Origin: a virus
Length of the DNA: 21,804 bases
Strand: one strand, 5' to 3'
Virus record (IMG/VR): IMGVR_UViG_3300029448_000203
Span: 1 to 21,804 of that record
The translations under genes and the position numbers were made by a program. Each line of letters begins with the position of its first letter. Position 1 is the first letter of the stretch. Positions 9,909 through 18,892 of the stretch are shown here, piece after piece. The notes beneath the pieces are model-generated. The model was given only the letters and a program-made list of their open reading frames with translations. It ran no database searches and was not told where the DNA came from.

Positions 9909-9910
9909 TA
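9906..9910 (-). promoter_or_regulatory. TAATG stop-start overlap
   Basis: The TAA ending the muzzle gene (9910-9908) shares its last base with the ATG of the 453-residue cargo gene (9908-9906). Such overlaps usually mean termination-reinitiation, which would tie cargo production to muzzle production. No Shine-Dalgarno sequence is visible upstream. Confidence 0.5.
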
Positions 9911-12900
9911 TCTTATATTAATTCTAGTGTTAATAGACATCATATCAGTCTTTATTTTAGTATTTTCTTGGTCATCGAAAATTAATCGAACATTAAACCA
10001 TTTCCCTTTTAACAAGTTTTGGTTAAATAAAGGTGTTTGGTCATTTACATTAACTGGGATTTTATCAATGAAGTAATCATTCGAAATGTTACTCCAATCA
10101 GAAGTAAAAATAATGTTGCTAGTAGACATATCCCTGATTGCTGAGATTTTAAATATATTATTTGTTCTAATAACTGTTTTAGTATTTGACCAAAGTAAAT
10201 TTAACGAATCTGAATTGGCATTATATTGTAGTAGTTGCTCTCCAGTTGATTGTCCTTCGGCATAAGCTATAAAGCTATTAAATGTTTTATCTACTTCGTA
10301 CAATGATTTTGTGTCTCTATCATATCGCTCACAGATACTATAATAATAAATACTATCTAAACTCGAGGCCAGCATATTATTGACGTTATACTCTATAATA
10401 TGTTTTTCGTAATTACCGTAGAAATGATTGTAGTTACCAGTACTGTGTCTATATAATTCAGAATCTAAACTAGAATAGAAAGTTAAATTATTATTGAACA
10501 AAGTGTCTGGAAGAATACTATGAAACGAAGTCCACTTCATACTCTTAAACGAAAAAGATAATGTGAAAGATCTGTTCTCGTTATTCACTATGTATTTATA
10601 AGTTACCATCAAACGTTTGTATATATTATCGTAAGCCAAATGTATTTCTTCCCCTTCTTGACTGTAAATCTTGTTTCTAAAGTAATGATACATTCCATCT
10701 TGACTTAGTTCTTTTAACTGGCCATTATAAAGCATAACTTTTGAACTTGCTAAAGTGTCTACCCATACTAAACCGTAAGGAGTTTTAATAACTTCACCTG
10801 TTTTATTGCCAGCATAACCGGTGTCATTTAAAGTCAATTCTACTGGAGCGATAGATAAAAAGTCACCTGTGTCTACATATATATTAGAAGCGTCAGTTTG
10901 TATTCGACTAGGATTTGTTTGCATTAAAAAGTTACTTTCTTTAGTATTAACAACAAGTTTATTCGCCTCATAGTTCAATGATGTTATAGATCCTCTATTA
11001 GCTGGTATCTCTAGTATAGAATTAGCTGCATATACAGAATATACATCGCCATTACCTTGATTCAAGTCTGCTGAAACCGCGCTCCATATAATTCTGTTAG
11101 GGTATTTATTGATACAATCTGAACAAAAATCGTAAGTAAATTTAATAGGGTAATAAATATTTTCAACTTGTTTTTTACTGTAGTCGTAATTATATCTATA
11201 CAACTCTGGGCAAACTGATCCCATTGGAACGTATCTTCTATTAGCTTTAGCATCAGCATCAAAATCGAAAGTTAATAACTTGTCTCTAAGATAAGATACA
11301 TAGTCATTGCTTTCAACATTGTAAATGTCTCCGCACAAAGTTTCTCTTTCTCTCAGAGAGACATCAATCTCATTTTCAACATAAATGTTCTGCAAAACTT
11401 CGCCATGAAATTCCATATTGCCTGTTCCACAAGAAGTTAAATGACTCGCTGCATTTTTAATGTTGTGATTAGCGAAAGAAGTGTATTGAGATAACTCAGA
11501 TTTATTGATCGAAGAAATAAATTCTTTTACAGCTTGAACTCCTACACCTAATGCTGCCCCAACACCTGCCGCAATTAATGCTCCTTGTGGGCCTGCTTTT
11601 GTACCTGCTGCAGTAGAAGAAAGTGCACTTTGTAGTTTACTACTGTCAAAAGACTTGTCGTTAGCTGAGGTCTGAGCACCTAAAGCTGATGCAGCACCTA
11701 TTAATGCACTGCCGAGTATTCTTGAACTTACATCCATTACTCCTCCATTTGTTTCTCTAACAAACATAGCGTTAGACAAGTGCATCTGTGAAACCCACAC
11801 ATCTCCTTGAAATACTGTGGTTTCTCCTACTTTTACATCATTATGAGTTCTAACGTATTCTATTGAATATAAATCACAAAATACATCTCTATCTTTGTTT
11901 ACTAAAGCGCCGTACAAAAGAGAATGTTCGTTATTTTCTATCCAACTAACTGGTGTTTCTAACTTAATAAATTGAATTGGGTTCAAGTAAGAAGTGTTAA
12001 TAGTTACTGTATCGGCTTTATACTTGTTCACATCTTTTTGCAAAAACTCAAAATATTTATTCTTCTCTATTGTGGAATACTGTCTTATTGTATCAAATCT
12101 GCTTGCGCCTGCGGTTAAATAAGAAACACTAATAACACTGTCCAAGTCTCCTCTATTGCTGCCTAAGCCAGTAAACAACGAAGATCCTGCTCCATCAAAA
12201 TATAAACAGTGACCTGTACCGTTTCCAGTTTTATTATCTTGTCCTATTACGGAAGTGTCTACAACTTCAGTTGTCCTGAATTCGTATATTTTTGTATATT
12301 CATCAGCATTATACAGCTTTCTATTATATAATGTATCTGGAGAGATAAAGTATAAGTACTCTGCTGTAAGCGTATCAGTAGGTGTAATCTCTTGTGGTTG
12401 TAGGTAAGTAAAACCTAAGTAGTCAACACCTCCGCTAGTAGTTTTTGTAGTTAGCTTTGATGAGAATCCTTTACTAACAATAGTTTTATTGCTTTCATCT
12501 CTCTTAGCTTTTACTATATAATGACCAATTACATCGTCTGGATACTGAATATTTGTAAAATTATATCCAATGACTCTTTTTTCTTCCGAGCCTCCGAAAG
12601 AAACTATATCTCGATCAGGAGTAATGAAGTTTTTAACAGACGTTCCTGACAGATCGTTTCCATCCAAATCATGCCAATAATTGTCTGCACATAAAGGATC
12701 TGTATAATTAGTATTGGAACATATCTTACTGGCGCAGTATCCATGCCTATAGAACCCTGTGGGCGTATTAGGAAGAATAGTAAAGTCTGTCTTACAAGGG
12801 ATATGAAAAACTGGAGACTCGTCACCATTGGTATGAATAAAAACAATCCCAAAACTTTCTGTTTCTCCTCCCATAAAACTTTGATGTCTCTCGTCAAAAG

Positions 12901-13912
12901 GTACTAATTTAGAAACCCACTTTGTGATGATGCTATTTGCATACTTTTGGTAAACAGAATAGTCTCTGTATTTCTCTGTTAAGTCAGCTCTTAGCAATCT
13001 GTTATTGACTTGTGTCATCGAACGAGACGTTTCATATATTATATTCTTACTCACTAATTCATCTAATGTCACTAAAAGAGCATCAGTAGTTATGTTGTTT
13101 AAAACATAGTCTATCTGATCGTTTTGTAAAACAAAATTTTCTTTAACAAGATAAGATTTTGTAGTTGTGCCATCTCCAGTATCGCTGACTGTAACATAAA
13201 TATTGATGTAATCAAATCTTGTATCTAGTTTTGATAATGTCAGTTTAACACTTCCGTGATCATTTTTAATAACATATTCGGGCAAGGTTAGATAACTTCT
13301 ATATACAACATTAAACTCGGCGTCTAAGTATGCTATACTAAATTGGTATGCTCCTTCTTTTAAGTTACCACTAGGAAGTGCTTCTGTTGACATATTTGGA
13401 ATAATATAATCAGGATTTAATTCTACTAAATTACAGTCAAAATCCCCGTTTGCATCATTGTATATTCCATCTTCTATTTTTGAAAGATTGATTCTTCTGT
13501 CTGGATTCAAGCTGTCTCTAAAGTAAATAATTTCATCGCACCCGTTTATTACTCTATGTACTCCTGTTATTCTATTTTCATAATCTAGGCTAAAATTAAG
13601 ACAACTGTTACTTAACAACTCGGTATAAGACGATCCGTTAAACTTGCCTATTGTATTTATGTCGTTGCCGTCAGTAGCAAATATTATAAATGTTTCATCA
13701 GAAAGATAAATCGTGCCAATATGTTTTTGACTATCTCTTAGTGTATGTATAAGTTCTGTCCCCTTCTCATTAGAAACTGTGTTCATTTCGCCGTACTCTG
13801 AATCATGTACAACATTAAGCGCAAAAGGGTAATAGTTTTCAGGAATTTTATCATAAGAATAATCAGTATTAAGTCCATAAATAGGTAAGCCTGATTTGTT
13901 TTCAACTATCAT
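9908..13912 (-). CDS. Tail muzzle / tubular protein of crAss-like phage
   Basis: This 1334-residue protein matches the crAss tail tubular protein family, related to the P22 gp10/T7 gp12 class, which forms the distal tip (muzzle) of the tail barrel and gates DNA exit. The N-terminus (about 1-140) has the usual pattern: a short GLPIYGLN-type start, PENYYPFALN, a NEKG motif, a GTIYLSDETFIIF strand and DRRINL. A C-terminal signature of GYAG followed by TPYGLVWVD lies near residues 1030-1050, followed by a repeat-rich beta region. The body is mainly beta strands. Unusually, about residues 725-800 form a long Gly/Ala-rich hydrophobic stretch with glycine-zipper spacing (AAGVGAALGVGVQAV), unlike the rest of the protein and suited to membrane insertion or a channel plug. 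It lies 2 nt after the 286-residue ring protein gene and overlaps the cargo gene by 1 nt. The family call is confident; the role of the hydrophobic part is inferred. Confidence 0.9.
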   Translation of the reverse strand: MIVENKSGLPIYGLNTDYSYDKIPENYYPFALNVVHDSEYGEMNTVSNEKGTELIHTLRDSQKHIGTIYLSDETFIIFATDGNDINTIGKFNGSSYTELLSNSCLNFSLDYENRITGVHRVINGCDEIIYFRDSLNPDRRINLSKIEDGIYNDANGDFDCNLVELNPDYIIPNMSTEALPSGNLKEGAYQFSIAYLDAEFNVVYRSYLTLPEYVIKNDHGSVKLTLSKLDTRFDYINIYVTVSDTGDGTTTKSYLVKENFVLQNDQIDYVLNNITTDALLVTLDELVSKNIIYETSRSMTQVNNRLLRADLTEKYRDYSVYQKYANSIITKWVSKLVPFDERHQSFMGGETESFGIVFIHTNGDESPVFHIPCKTDFTILPNTPTGFYRHGYCASKICSNTNYTDPLCADNYWHDLDGNDLSGTSVKNFITPDRDIVSFGGSEEKRVIGYNFTNIQYPDDVIGHYIVKAKRDESNKTIVSKGFSSKLTTKTTSGGVDYLGFTYLQPQEITPTDTLTAEYLYFISPDTLYNRKLYNADEYTKIYEFRTTEVVDTSVIGQDNKTGNGTGHCLYFDGAGSSLFTGLGSNRGDLDSVISVSYLTAGASRFDTIRQYSTIEKNKYFEFLQKDVNKYKADTVTINTSYLNPIQFIKLETPVSWIENNEHSLLYGALVNKDRDVFCDLYSIEYVRTHNDVKVGETTVFQGDVWVSQMHLSNAMFVRETNGGVMDVSSRILGSALIGAASALGAQTSANDKSFDSSKLQSALSSTAAGTKAGPQGALIAAGVGAALGVGVQAVKEFISSINKSELSQYTSFANHNIKNAASHLTSCGTGNMEFHGEVLQNIYVENEIDVSLRERETLCGDIYNVESNDYVSYLRDKLLTFDFDADAKANRRYVPMGSVCPELYRYNYDYSKKQVENIYYPIKFTYDFCSDCINKYPNRIIWSAVSADLNQGNGDVYSVYAANSILEIPANRGSITSLNYEANKLVVNTKESNFLMQTNPSRIQTDASNIYVDTGDFLSIAPVELTLNDTGYAGNKTGEVIKTPYGLVWVDTLASSKVMLYNGQLKELSQDGMYHYFRNKIYSQEGEEIHLAYDNIYKRLMVTYKYIVNNENRSFTLSFSFKSMKWTSFHSILPDTLFNNNLTFYSSLDSELYRHSTGNYNHFYGNYEKHIIEYNVNNMLASSLDSIYYYSICERYDRDTKSLYEVDKTFNSFIAYAEGQSTGEQLLQYNANSDSLNLLWSNTKTVIRTNNIFKISAIRDMSTSNIIFTSDWSNISNDYFIDKIPVNVNDQTPLFNQNLLKGKWFNVRLIFDDQENTKIKTDMMSINTRINIR

Positions 13913-13914
13913 AA

Positions 13915-14775
13915 TTAATATTGATTTTTTCTAAACAAATAAGGGTTAGCGAAAAAACGTAACTTATCAAATTTCATTGCCTGAAAGTTTTTATTAGATA
14001 CATTCTTTATTAGGTATTTTCCTCTAATTCTTGTAGCTAATGTATCTTTTTCTCTAACAAACATTTGACGAAGATTCCCGTTTAGTCTGTCTAAGTCTTC
14101 TTCTAAGTAGCTTATTTGAATATATGTTTTAATAAAATTAAAAACGTCTACATCATCGACAATTAAAAAATTCTCGTCACATTTAGGATAAGCGTAATAT
14201 TTAACTATAGCGTATCCATCGCAAATGTTTGTTCTTAATGTACCTGATTGATCCATTGAAAATATGTTTGTATCAGTACCTGCACAGCCATTGCAATATT
14301 CACATTGTATATTCTTATTTGTTCGGCCTGAATAGAATATTTTAGACGTGCAGCTCTTTTTGAAATGCGAGTCTAGGAACAATCTATAATTTATTGTGCA
14401 TCCGATTGTGTGATATTTTGTAATAAGTTCTTGTGCACCGCAAGATTCTCTTATTTCAAGTAGTTCTTCATCACTTAAAGACATTGTTTTACAAGAGTAA
14501 CAATTGTTAATAGAAGAGGTTGTTTCATTATCTGCTTTTTCTAAATCTTCTTCGCTTATATAATATATATCTTTAATAGTCTCATATTTATCATTAAAAA
14601 TAATAGTGTTATTCTTAATTTGTACAGTTTTGCATTCTTCTATAAACTTCTGAGGGACTTGCAGCAATGTATAAGCGTCGTAAGCTTTTGCAATTATCGT
14701 ATCCTCTGTATAATGCTCTATTAAATTTTTAGGTAAGTAGTTTATTATATTACTTAAATTTGTATATTTAGTCAT
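13915..14775 (-). CDS. Cys-rich tail ring / stabilisation protein
   Basis: This 286-residue protein lies between the IHF-like gene and the muzzle gene, where crAss-like phages encode ring proteins of the tail barrel. Residues about 26-75 (AYDAYTLLQVPQKFIEE, then a short strand, NDKYETIKDIYYIS) follow the pattern of phage tail-stabilisation or adaptor proteins: an amphipathic helix, a beta strand and a conserved Asp before an Ile/Val-rich strand. There are eleven cysteines (48, 92, 95, 112, 126, 142, 158, 161, 164, 185, 199), including a CYSC pair and CEYCNGC at 158-164. This could be a metal site or a disulfide cluster. The C-terminal 70 residues are basic and helical, with LRQMFVREKD. The start overlaps the previous stop (ATGA). 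The ring-protein role is inferred from position and fold pattern; P22 gp4-like is the closest named class I can suggest. Confidence 0.82.
   Translation of the reverse strand: MTKYTNLSNIINYLPKNLIEHYTEDTIIAKAYDAYTLLQVPQKFIEECKTVQIKNNTIIFNDKYETIKDIYYISEEDLEKADNETTSSINNCYSCKTMSLSDEELLEIRESCGAQELITKYHTIGCTINYRLFLDSHFKKSCTSKIFYSGRTNKNIQCEYCNGCAGTDTNIFSMDQSGTLRTNICDGYAIVKYYAYPKCDENFLIVDDVDVFNFIKTYIQISYLEEDLDRLNGNLRQMFVREKDTLATRIRGKYLIKNVSNKNFQAMKFDKLRFFANPYLFRKNQY
14772..14775 (-). promoter_or_regulatory. ATGA start-stop overlap
   Basis: The ATG of the 286-residue ring protein gene (14775-14773) overlaps the TGA of the IHF-like gene (14774-14772). This is the classical four-base overlap for translational coupling and fits two subunits of one tail barrel made in fixed proportion. 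It is the only TGA stop in the window. Confidence 0.5.
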
Positions 14776-15344
14776 AGTTTATTGTGTTCTACATCGTATC
14801 TATAGCTATGTTTACCATTTTCAGTTAAAAGCTTAAAGAACTCGAGTTTCTTTTTCTTATTCCAATTAAACTTAAAATAAGGAAAATTAGATATAATTGA
14901 TCTACTTTTCAGATGATAAGGTTTTATCCACCTGATTGTCGCAGGGTAAAAATCCGTAGCTCTAAAACTGTTAGTAGTGAGATATTTTAAAACCTGATCT
15001 TTATCTTTTAACAACTTCATAGAGCTGTCGTAACCTTTAAGTCTGAAAACTTTAAAAGTGCCCATGTTATGTGGAGCAATGTATGTCTTGCCTTCAATAA
15101 TGTGATCAAACATGACATCAAAGTATGTTTTAACGAAATCTGTCCAATCTTTATAACTGATGCTATAACGATGATTTGGGTTCAATGTGTGCTCTAAGCC
15201 TGCGGATATTCTAATGTTATTATCATAAGGAGGTTTTTTGTACTTATATCTTTTGTAAAGATCTCTGTAGCCTAGCCCCGCAGGCTTGTTGATTTTAAAC
15301 CTGTAATTATACCATCGGGAAACGGGTCTCTGGTTGACTATCAT
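14772..15344 (-). CDS. IHF/HU-like tail ring protein
   Basis: Residues about 63-105 match the HU/IHF core: a helix (DWTDFVKTYFDVMFDHIIEG), a strand (KTYIAPH), then NMGTFKVFRLK, equivalent to the PGFGTFEVR of HU. In crAss-like phages, proteins called IHF subunits lie in the tail block and structural work places IHF-fold proteins in the tail barrel, so a virion ring role is more likely than host-style DNA bending. The N-terminal 60 residues are very basic and Tyr-rich (YRDLYKRYKYKKPP), an extension absent from bacterial HU. The C-terminal part (FYPATIRWIKPYHLKS, then FKFNWNKKKK) resembles the extended beta arm and tail of the phage versions. The protein is twice as long as ordinary HU (about 90 aa). 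Its start lies 38 nt inside the upstream gene. The fold call is good; the exact ring position is not known from sequence. Confidence 0.85.
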   Translation of the reverse strand: MIVNQRPVSRWYNYRFKINKPAGLGYRDLYKRYKYKKPPYDNNIRISAGLEHTLNPNHRYSISYKDWTDFVKTYFDVMFDHIIEGKTYIAPHNMGTFKVFRLKGYDSSMKLLKDKDQVLKYLTTNSFRATDFYPATIRWIKPYHLKSRSIISNFPYFKFNWNKKKKLEFFKLLTENGKHSYRYDVEHNKL

Positions 15345-15975
15345 TTGTAATATCAGATTTAATGTTTAAAGTATTAGCTAATACTTTAAAGGTTTGTTCT
15401 ACACATATAGCCTGTAACTCAGGTAAAATGTTAAACGCTAAGTCCAACGGATTATCTATACAGCTAGATTCAATGTTTTCATCACAATAACTTTTCCCTG
15501 CCCAATCAGTTTCGTCTACCCATATTCCAGATACAATAATCGTTTTTATAGTATCATTATTCCAGATAATAACTTTGTCATTCAGTATTGAGTAAGACAT
15601 TTTATCCGACAAAACAGGGTGATTTATTCTATATTTTTGTAAATTCGGTTCTACAAAGCTGACTTGATCCCTATTCAATGTATAGATTTTAAAACTTGAG
15701 TCCATTACTGATCTCGGTATTGTAAAAACTGACTTTTTAACTTCACATCCATATTTTACACAGTCACAATCGTGAGCTTTTGCAGTTTCTAATTCTATGC
15801 AGTATTCAGTGTAATCAAACTTACTTATGTTCTTTTTATCTTTGTAAACTTCTTTTAGTAGAGTTAGTCTAATATTGTTAAGTGTGAAATATATAAACTC
15901 ATCTGTTATCAAAGTCTCACCACTATAATCTTTTAACTGATTTCTTACTGCAGAAATAGCTTCTCTTATTTTCAT
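15307..15975 (-). CDS. Tail-barrel structural (ring/adaptor) protein
   Basis: This 222-residue protein begins with an amphipathic helix pair (MKIREAISAVRNQLKD, then TDEFIYFTLNNIRLTLL) like that of head-tail adaptor and tail-stabilisation proteins. A Cys-rich hairpin follows: C59, then CDCVKYGC at residues 70-77, then KSVFTIPRSVM, a pattern I associate with a conserved crAss-like virion protein. A mixed beta region (about 90-155) leads to SYCDENIESSC and a C-terminal helix (LDLAFNILPELQAICVEQTF). It lies directly before the IHF-like gene and overlaps it by 38 nt, which supports assembly into the same barrel. It has no membrane segment and no enzyme motif. It probably contacts the portal or a neighbouring ring; this is inferred from gene order. 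The ATG leader is A/T-rich without a Shine-Dalgarno sequence. Confidence 0.82.
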   Translation of the reverse strand: MKIREAISAVRNQLKDYSGETLITDEFIYFTLNNIRLTLLKEVYKDKKNISKFDYTEYCIELETAKAHDCDCVKYGCEVKKSVFTIPRSVMDSSFKIYTLNRDQVSFVEPNLQKYRINHPVLSDKMSYSILNDKVIIWNNDTIKTIIVSGIWVDETDWAGKSYCDENIESSCIDNPLDLAFNILPELQAICVEQTFKVLANTLNIKSDITNDSQPETRFPMV

Positions 15976-15985
15976 AATTTATTTT

Positions 15986-18892
15986 TTAAAAACTGATTAC
16001 TAATACTTGCGATAAATTTGTTACAGCGTAAGCATTGCCGTCAGATAAATTTGCTGACGCTTCTGTATAAATATTGTATAAGCCGTCAATGTTGAATGTT
16101 TTACTGACAACTTCGTTTACACCGTTTAATCCAGAACTGCTTCCGTTATTGTAACCTCCAGTAATTGGATCCCCATTAACAAAATCTGTAGTATCATAAA
16201 TACCAGAATTAGGGGAAGTTTCCATTCTAACTCTACAGTAATTGTATGAGATGGTATTGTTTACTAACTGAGTAGCTGTAAATGCGAAAGGATGCTGCAA
16301 ACCATTGCCGGGGCCTCCAACATAAGATCTACCTGTAGCAATTCTACAATCAAAGTTAAATGTATTGTTTCCAGTTACAGTTATATCTGACAAGTTTGGA
16401 ATAAAGGCTACTGCACCGTTTGCGACGTAATATTCCATAAAACCACCTATGGCTGGTAAACTAGAAAGATTGCTTGTCCAATTCAATTGAACAGGAGTGG
16501 AAGAAGTACCAACATTCATTTTTTGCGCCATGTTATACGGGTTATCTAAACTTCCCTCGGTATTAAATATGTAAGATGAGTCGCTAGGGTAATGGTCAGC
16601 TATAATATTGTAAACTGCTCTGTAACCTTCGTTTGCTGTGCCTTGATTGAATAATTGAGGAACAGTGCCTGATAAACCTCCGCTATAACTAGTTTGAAAA
16701 AACGTCGTATCATCTGCGCTAAAAGATGCGTAATCCGATGGCGCTGTTTGTCTGAATGCAATAGATTCACATGGGTCTCCTGTACCATCACTGTTTGAAT
16801 CGTAAACAAAATTGTTAGTAACATTCCAAGTAGAAGTGTTTAGCGATACAAAAGAGGATAAATTTTGATTCCCTACACCTTTTATAAAATAAGCAAAATG
16901 ACCCGGAGAATAACTACCTACTTGCGGACCACCGTAGTTTCCAGAAGCGCAAGAAGTATTTTGATTCTCAAATGTCCCTGCGGTCAATCTAAAGGACAAA
17001 GGTGTTTTGTATATACCGACAATATTAGAAGTACTTGAATCCGATATACATACGTCTTGTGCGTTATACTCATAAGTAAAGCTTACATTCTCACCTAAGT
17101 TTACTCCTGCCGTACTAGTGTTTACCGCCCAAGTTAATTTATCAAATTCTATTTCTGTAGTAGCTAAGACATTGTTGTCTTCAAAATAATTTTCGTAATT
17201 TCCTGTCCAATTACTACTTGTTCCAGAAGGAGCTTTCATTGTGTCTGTACCTATAATAAAATTAGCAAACGCTAACTCTACACCAGCTTGTGATCTAATT
17301 GTAATCTTTAAGTTATCTCCATTTGAAACTGTATCGGTCGAAGTTATCACTGTATTCCAGTCAATATAACCTGTAGTTGAATTATAAGACTGAGCTGTAG
17401 TAGTCAGTGTCGAGGAGTGTGTAGGATTCACCGTAATATTATAAACTAAAGTGCCTGATAAAACAGCACTTCTTCCAGTTGAATCTACAACTGACTCTAC
17501 CGTTATTACTTGATCTACTGTAGGATTTTCAGTTACAGTTCCGTTCGACATCATCACAGGCTCTTTTATAGTTGTACCGTCAATGTTGTATCTTACCGTA
17601 TATGGAGCCGTCCCGTCGCTAAATTCAAAGTTCATATCGAAGTCTCCTTCTGGGCAAACTGACGTAGAAGAACCTGTTACATTTGCTTTGAATTTTAAAC
17701 TCAAAGAGATATAAATATAACGTTTGCCTTGACAAGCTCCTAAACTATGCTCAAAAACGTACAATCCTTCGGGAAGTAAATCAGTGGTTAAAACTCCGTT
17801 TACTAACTGACTACTAGTTACGTTGTTAGGACTTACTGTAGACAAAATAATATTTCCGTCAGTGCTTGTGGCGTATGTAAACAAGTTAATTGTGTCACCT
17901 ATTCCGTGATCTGCGGAAACATAAGTATTGTTAGGAACAGGGTTATCGCATGAAGTCAATTCATCACATAAACCTTGACCGAATGTATAGTGTTTGACAT
18001 ATAATTTATCGTCACACTGAGATTCTTGTATGTCAACTTCTCTTTTAAAGCTATAATTACTTGTTGGAAAAACTGTTGTGTATCTTTCTATGTTCAGACT
18101 AACGATATTAGTATGATCTGCCATGTTAGTCCAATCATTTTCATACGATGTCTGGTCCGTGTCAAAAGTTGATTTGAGAGTGCTGCACCAATTGTATGGA
18201 TGCGTACTGTCGCTTGTGTCATAAGTCAAAACTAATTGCGTAGTTGTCAGCGTGAAGTCTAACTTATACTTATAATTGTAAACTACATAAGTCCCGCTAG
18301 CATAGGCGAAAGTAAATTTTAAAATATCGAGGGGGTCTGCATTGTCAAAATAGGACTGCAGAGTAGGACTAGATGAAGGTAAGTCTACAAAGATAGTATT
18401 ATTATTACTGCTTGCTTGGTCTCCGATTGTTAAATTAAAAGGAGTAAGTGTTGTATAAGAACAATCATCTCCTATGGTAATCGGCGAGGAGTAGCTCGAT
18501 TCAGTTACAAATCCATCAGAACTGTAAGTGACGTCATCTGATAAAACTGTCCCTCGTAAAACTCCACTTTTAGTGCTCGTGAGCGTGCTTCCTGCGCAAG
18601 TAACATTAAGTGTAGGGTTATTGTAGCAAGGGTCTATCTCTTCAAATGTATCACAAGCAATACTTTCCTCTTGAACTAGATACTCTTTTACTAAGCAATA
18701 CATATCATTATTTAGACTACACACATCCGAGTTAGCGACAATTAAAGAAGCTAAGTACGACGACTTAGCTTCGGTTTTTTCTTGGCACTCGTTTGGGCAA
18801 TTTACTCCATACAATAGCGATAATATGTAATTATCTACACTATTATGCAGCCTGCAGTTAATCGCACTGTTTGCATTTATTGTCTGAGTCAT
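15986..18892 (-). CDS. Large beta-rich virion protein with Ig-like domain (probable appendage)
   Basis: This 968-residue protein is rich in Ser, Thr, Asn, Gly and Tyr and predicted to be nearly all beta strand. The N-terminal 100 residues differ: they are helical and Cys-rich (Cys 13, 32, 36, 58, 66, 80, 89, 99), like a docking domain. Residues about 402-490 look like the Ig/PKD-like modules of Bacteroidota surface adhesins (SVCPEGDFDMNFEFSDG, then APYTVRYNIDG, then a strand before DSTGRSAVLSG). At 698-707 the sequence DSNSDGTGDP resembles a calcium-binding loop of thrombospondin type 3 kind. No signal peptide is seen, as expected for a virion protein. It is made just before the tail-barrel proteins and just after the short Cys-rich protein, whose 3' end it overlaps by 35 nt. 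A tail appendage or host-surface-binding role is inferred; the family is not recognised with certainty. Confidence 0.85.
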   Translation of the reverse strand: MTQTINANSAINCRLHNSVDNYILSLLYGVNCPNECQEKTEAKSSYLASLIVANSDVCSLNNDMYCLVKEYLVQEESIACDTFEEIDPCYNNPTLNVTCAGSTLTSTKSGVLRGTVLSDDVTYSSDGFVTESSYSSPITIGDDCSYTTLTPFNLTIGDQASSNNNTIFVDLPSSSPTLQSYFDNADPLDILKFTFAYASGTYVVYNYKYKLDFTLTTTQLVLTYDTSDSTHPYNWCSTLKSTFDTDQTSYENDWTNMADHTNIVSLNIERYTTVFPTSNYSFKREVDIQESQCDDKLYVKHYTFGQGLCDELTSCDNPVPNNTYVSADHGIGDTINLFTYATSTDGNIILSTVSPNNVTSSQLVNGVLTTDLLPEGLYVFEHSLGACQGKRYIYISLSLKFKANVTGSSTSVCPEGDFDMNFEFSDGTAPYTVRYNIDGTTIKEPVMMSNGTVTENPTVDQVITVESVVDSTGRSAVLSGTLVYNITVNPTHSSTLTTTAQSYNSTTGYIDWNTVITSTDTVSNGDNLKITIRSQAGVELAFANFIIGTDTMKAPSGTSSNWTGNYENYFEDNNVLATTEIEFDKLTWAVNTSTAGVNLGENVSFTYEYNAQDVCISDSSTSNIVGIYKTPLSFRLTAGTFENQNTSCASGNYGGPQVGSYSPGHFAYFIKGVGNQNLSSFVSLNTSTWNVTNNFVYDSNSDGTGDPCESIAFRQTAPSDYASFSADDTTFFQTSYSGGLSGTVPQLFNQGTANEGYRAVYNIIADHYPSDSSYIFNTEGSLDNPYNMAQKMNVGTSSTPVQLNWTSNLSSLPAIGGFMEYYVANGAVAFIPNLSDITVTGNNTFNFDCRIATGRSYVGGPGNGLQHPFAFTATQLVNNTISYNYCRVRMETSPNSGIYDTTDFVNGDPITGGYNNGSSSGLNGVNEVVSKTFNIDGLYNIYTEASANLSDGNAYAVTNLSQVLVISF

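Noticed and set aside
11062-12897. Minus-strand frames at 11062-11262 and 12604-12897, and a similar one at 16600-16824.
   Set aside because: They are out-of-frame shadows inside the muzzle and 968-residue genes, without motifs or sensible starts.
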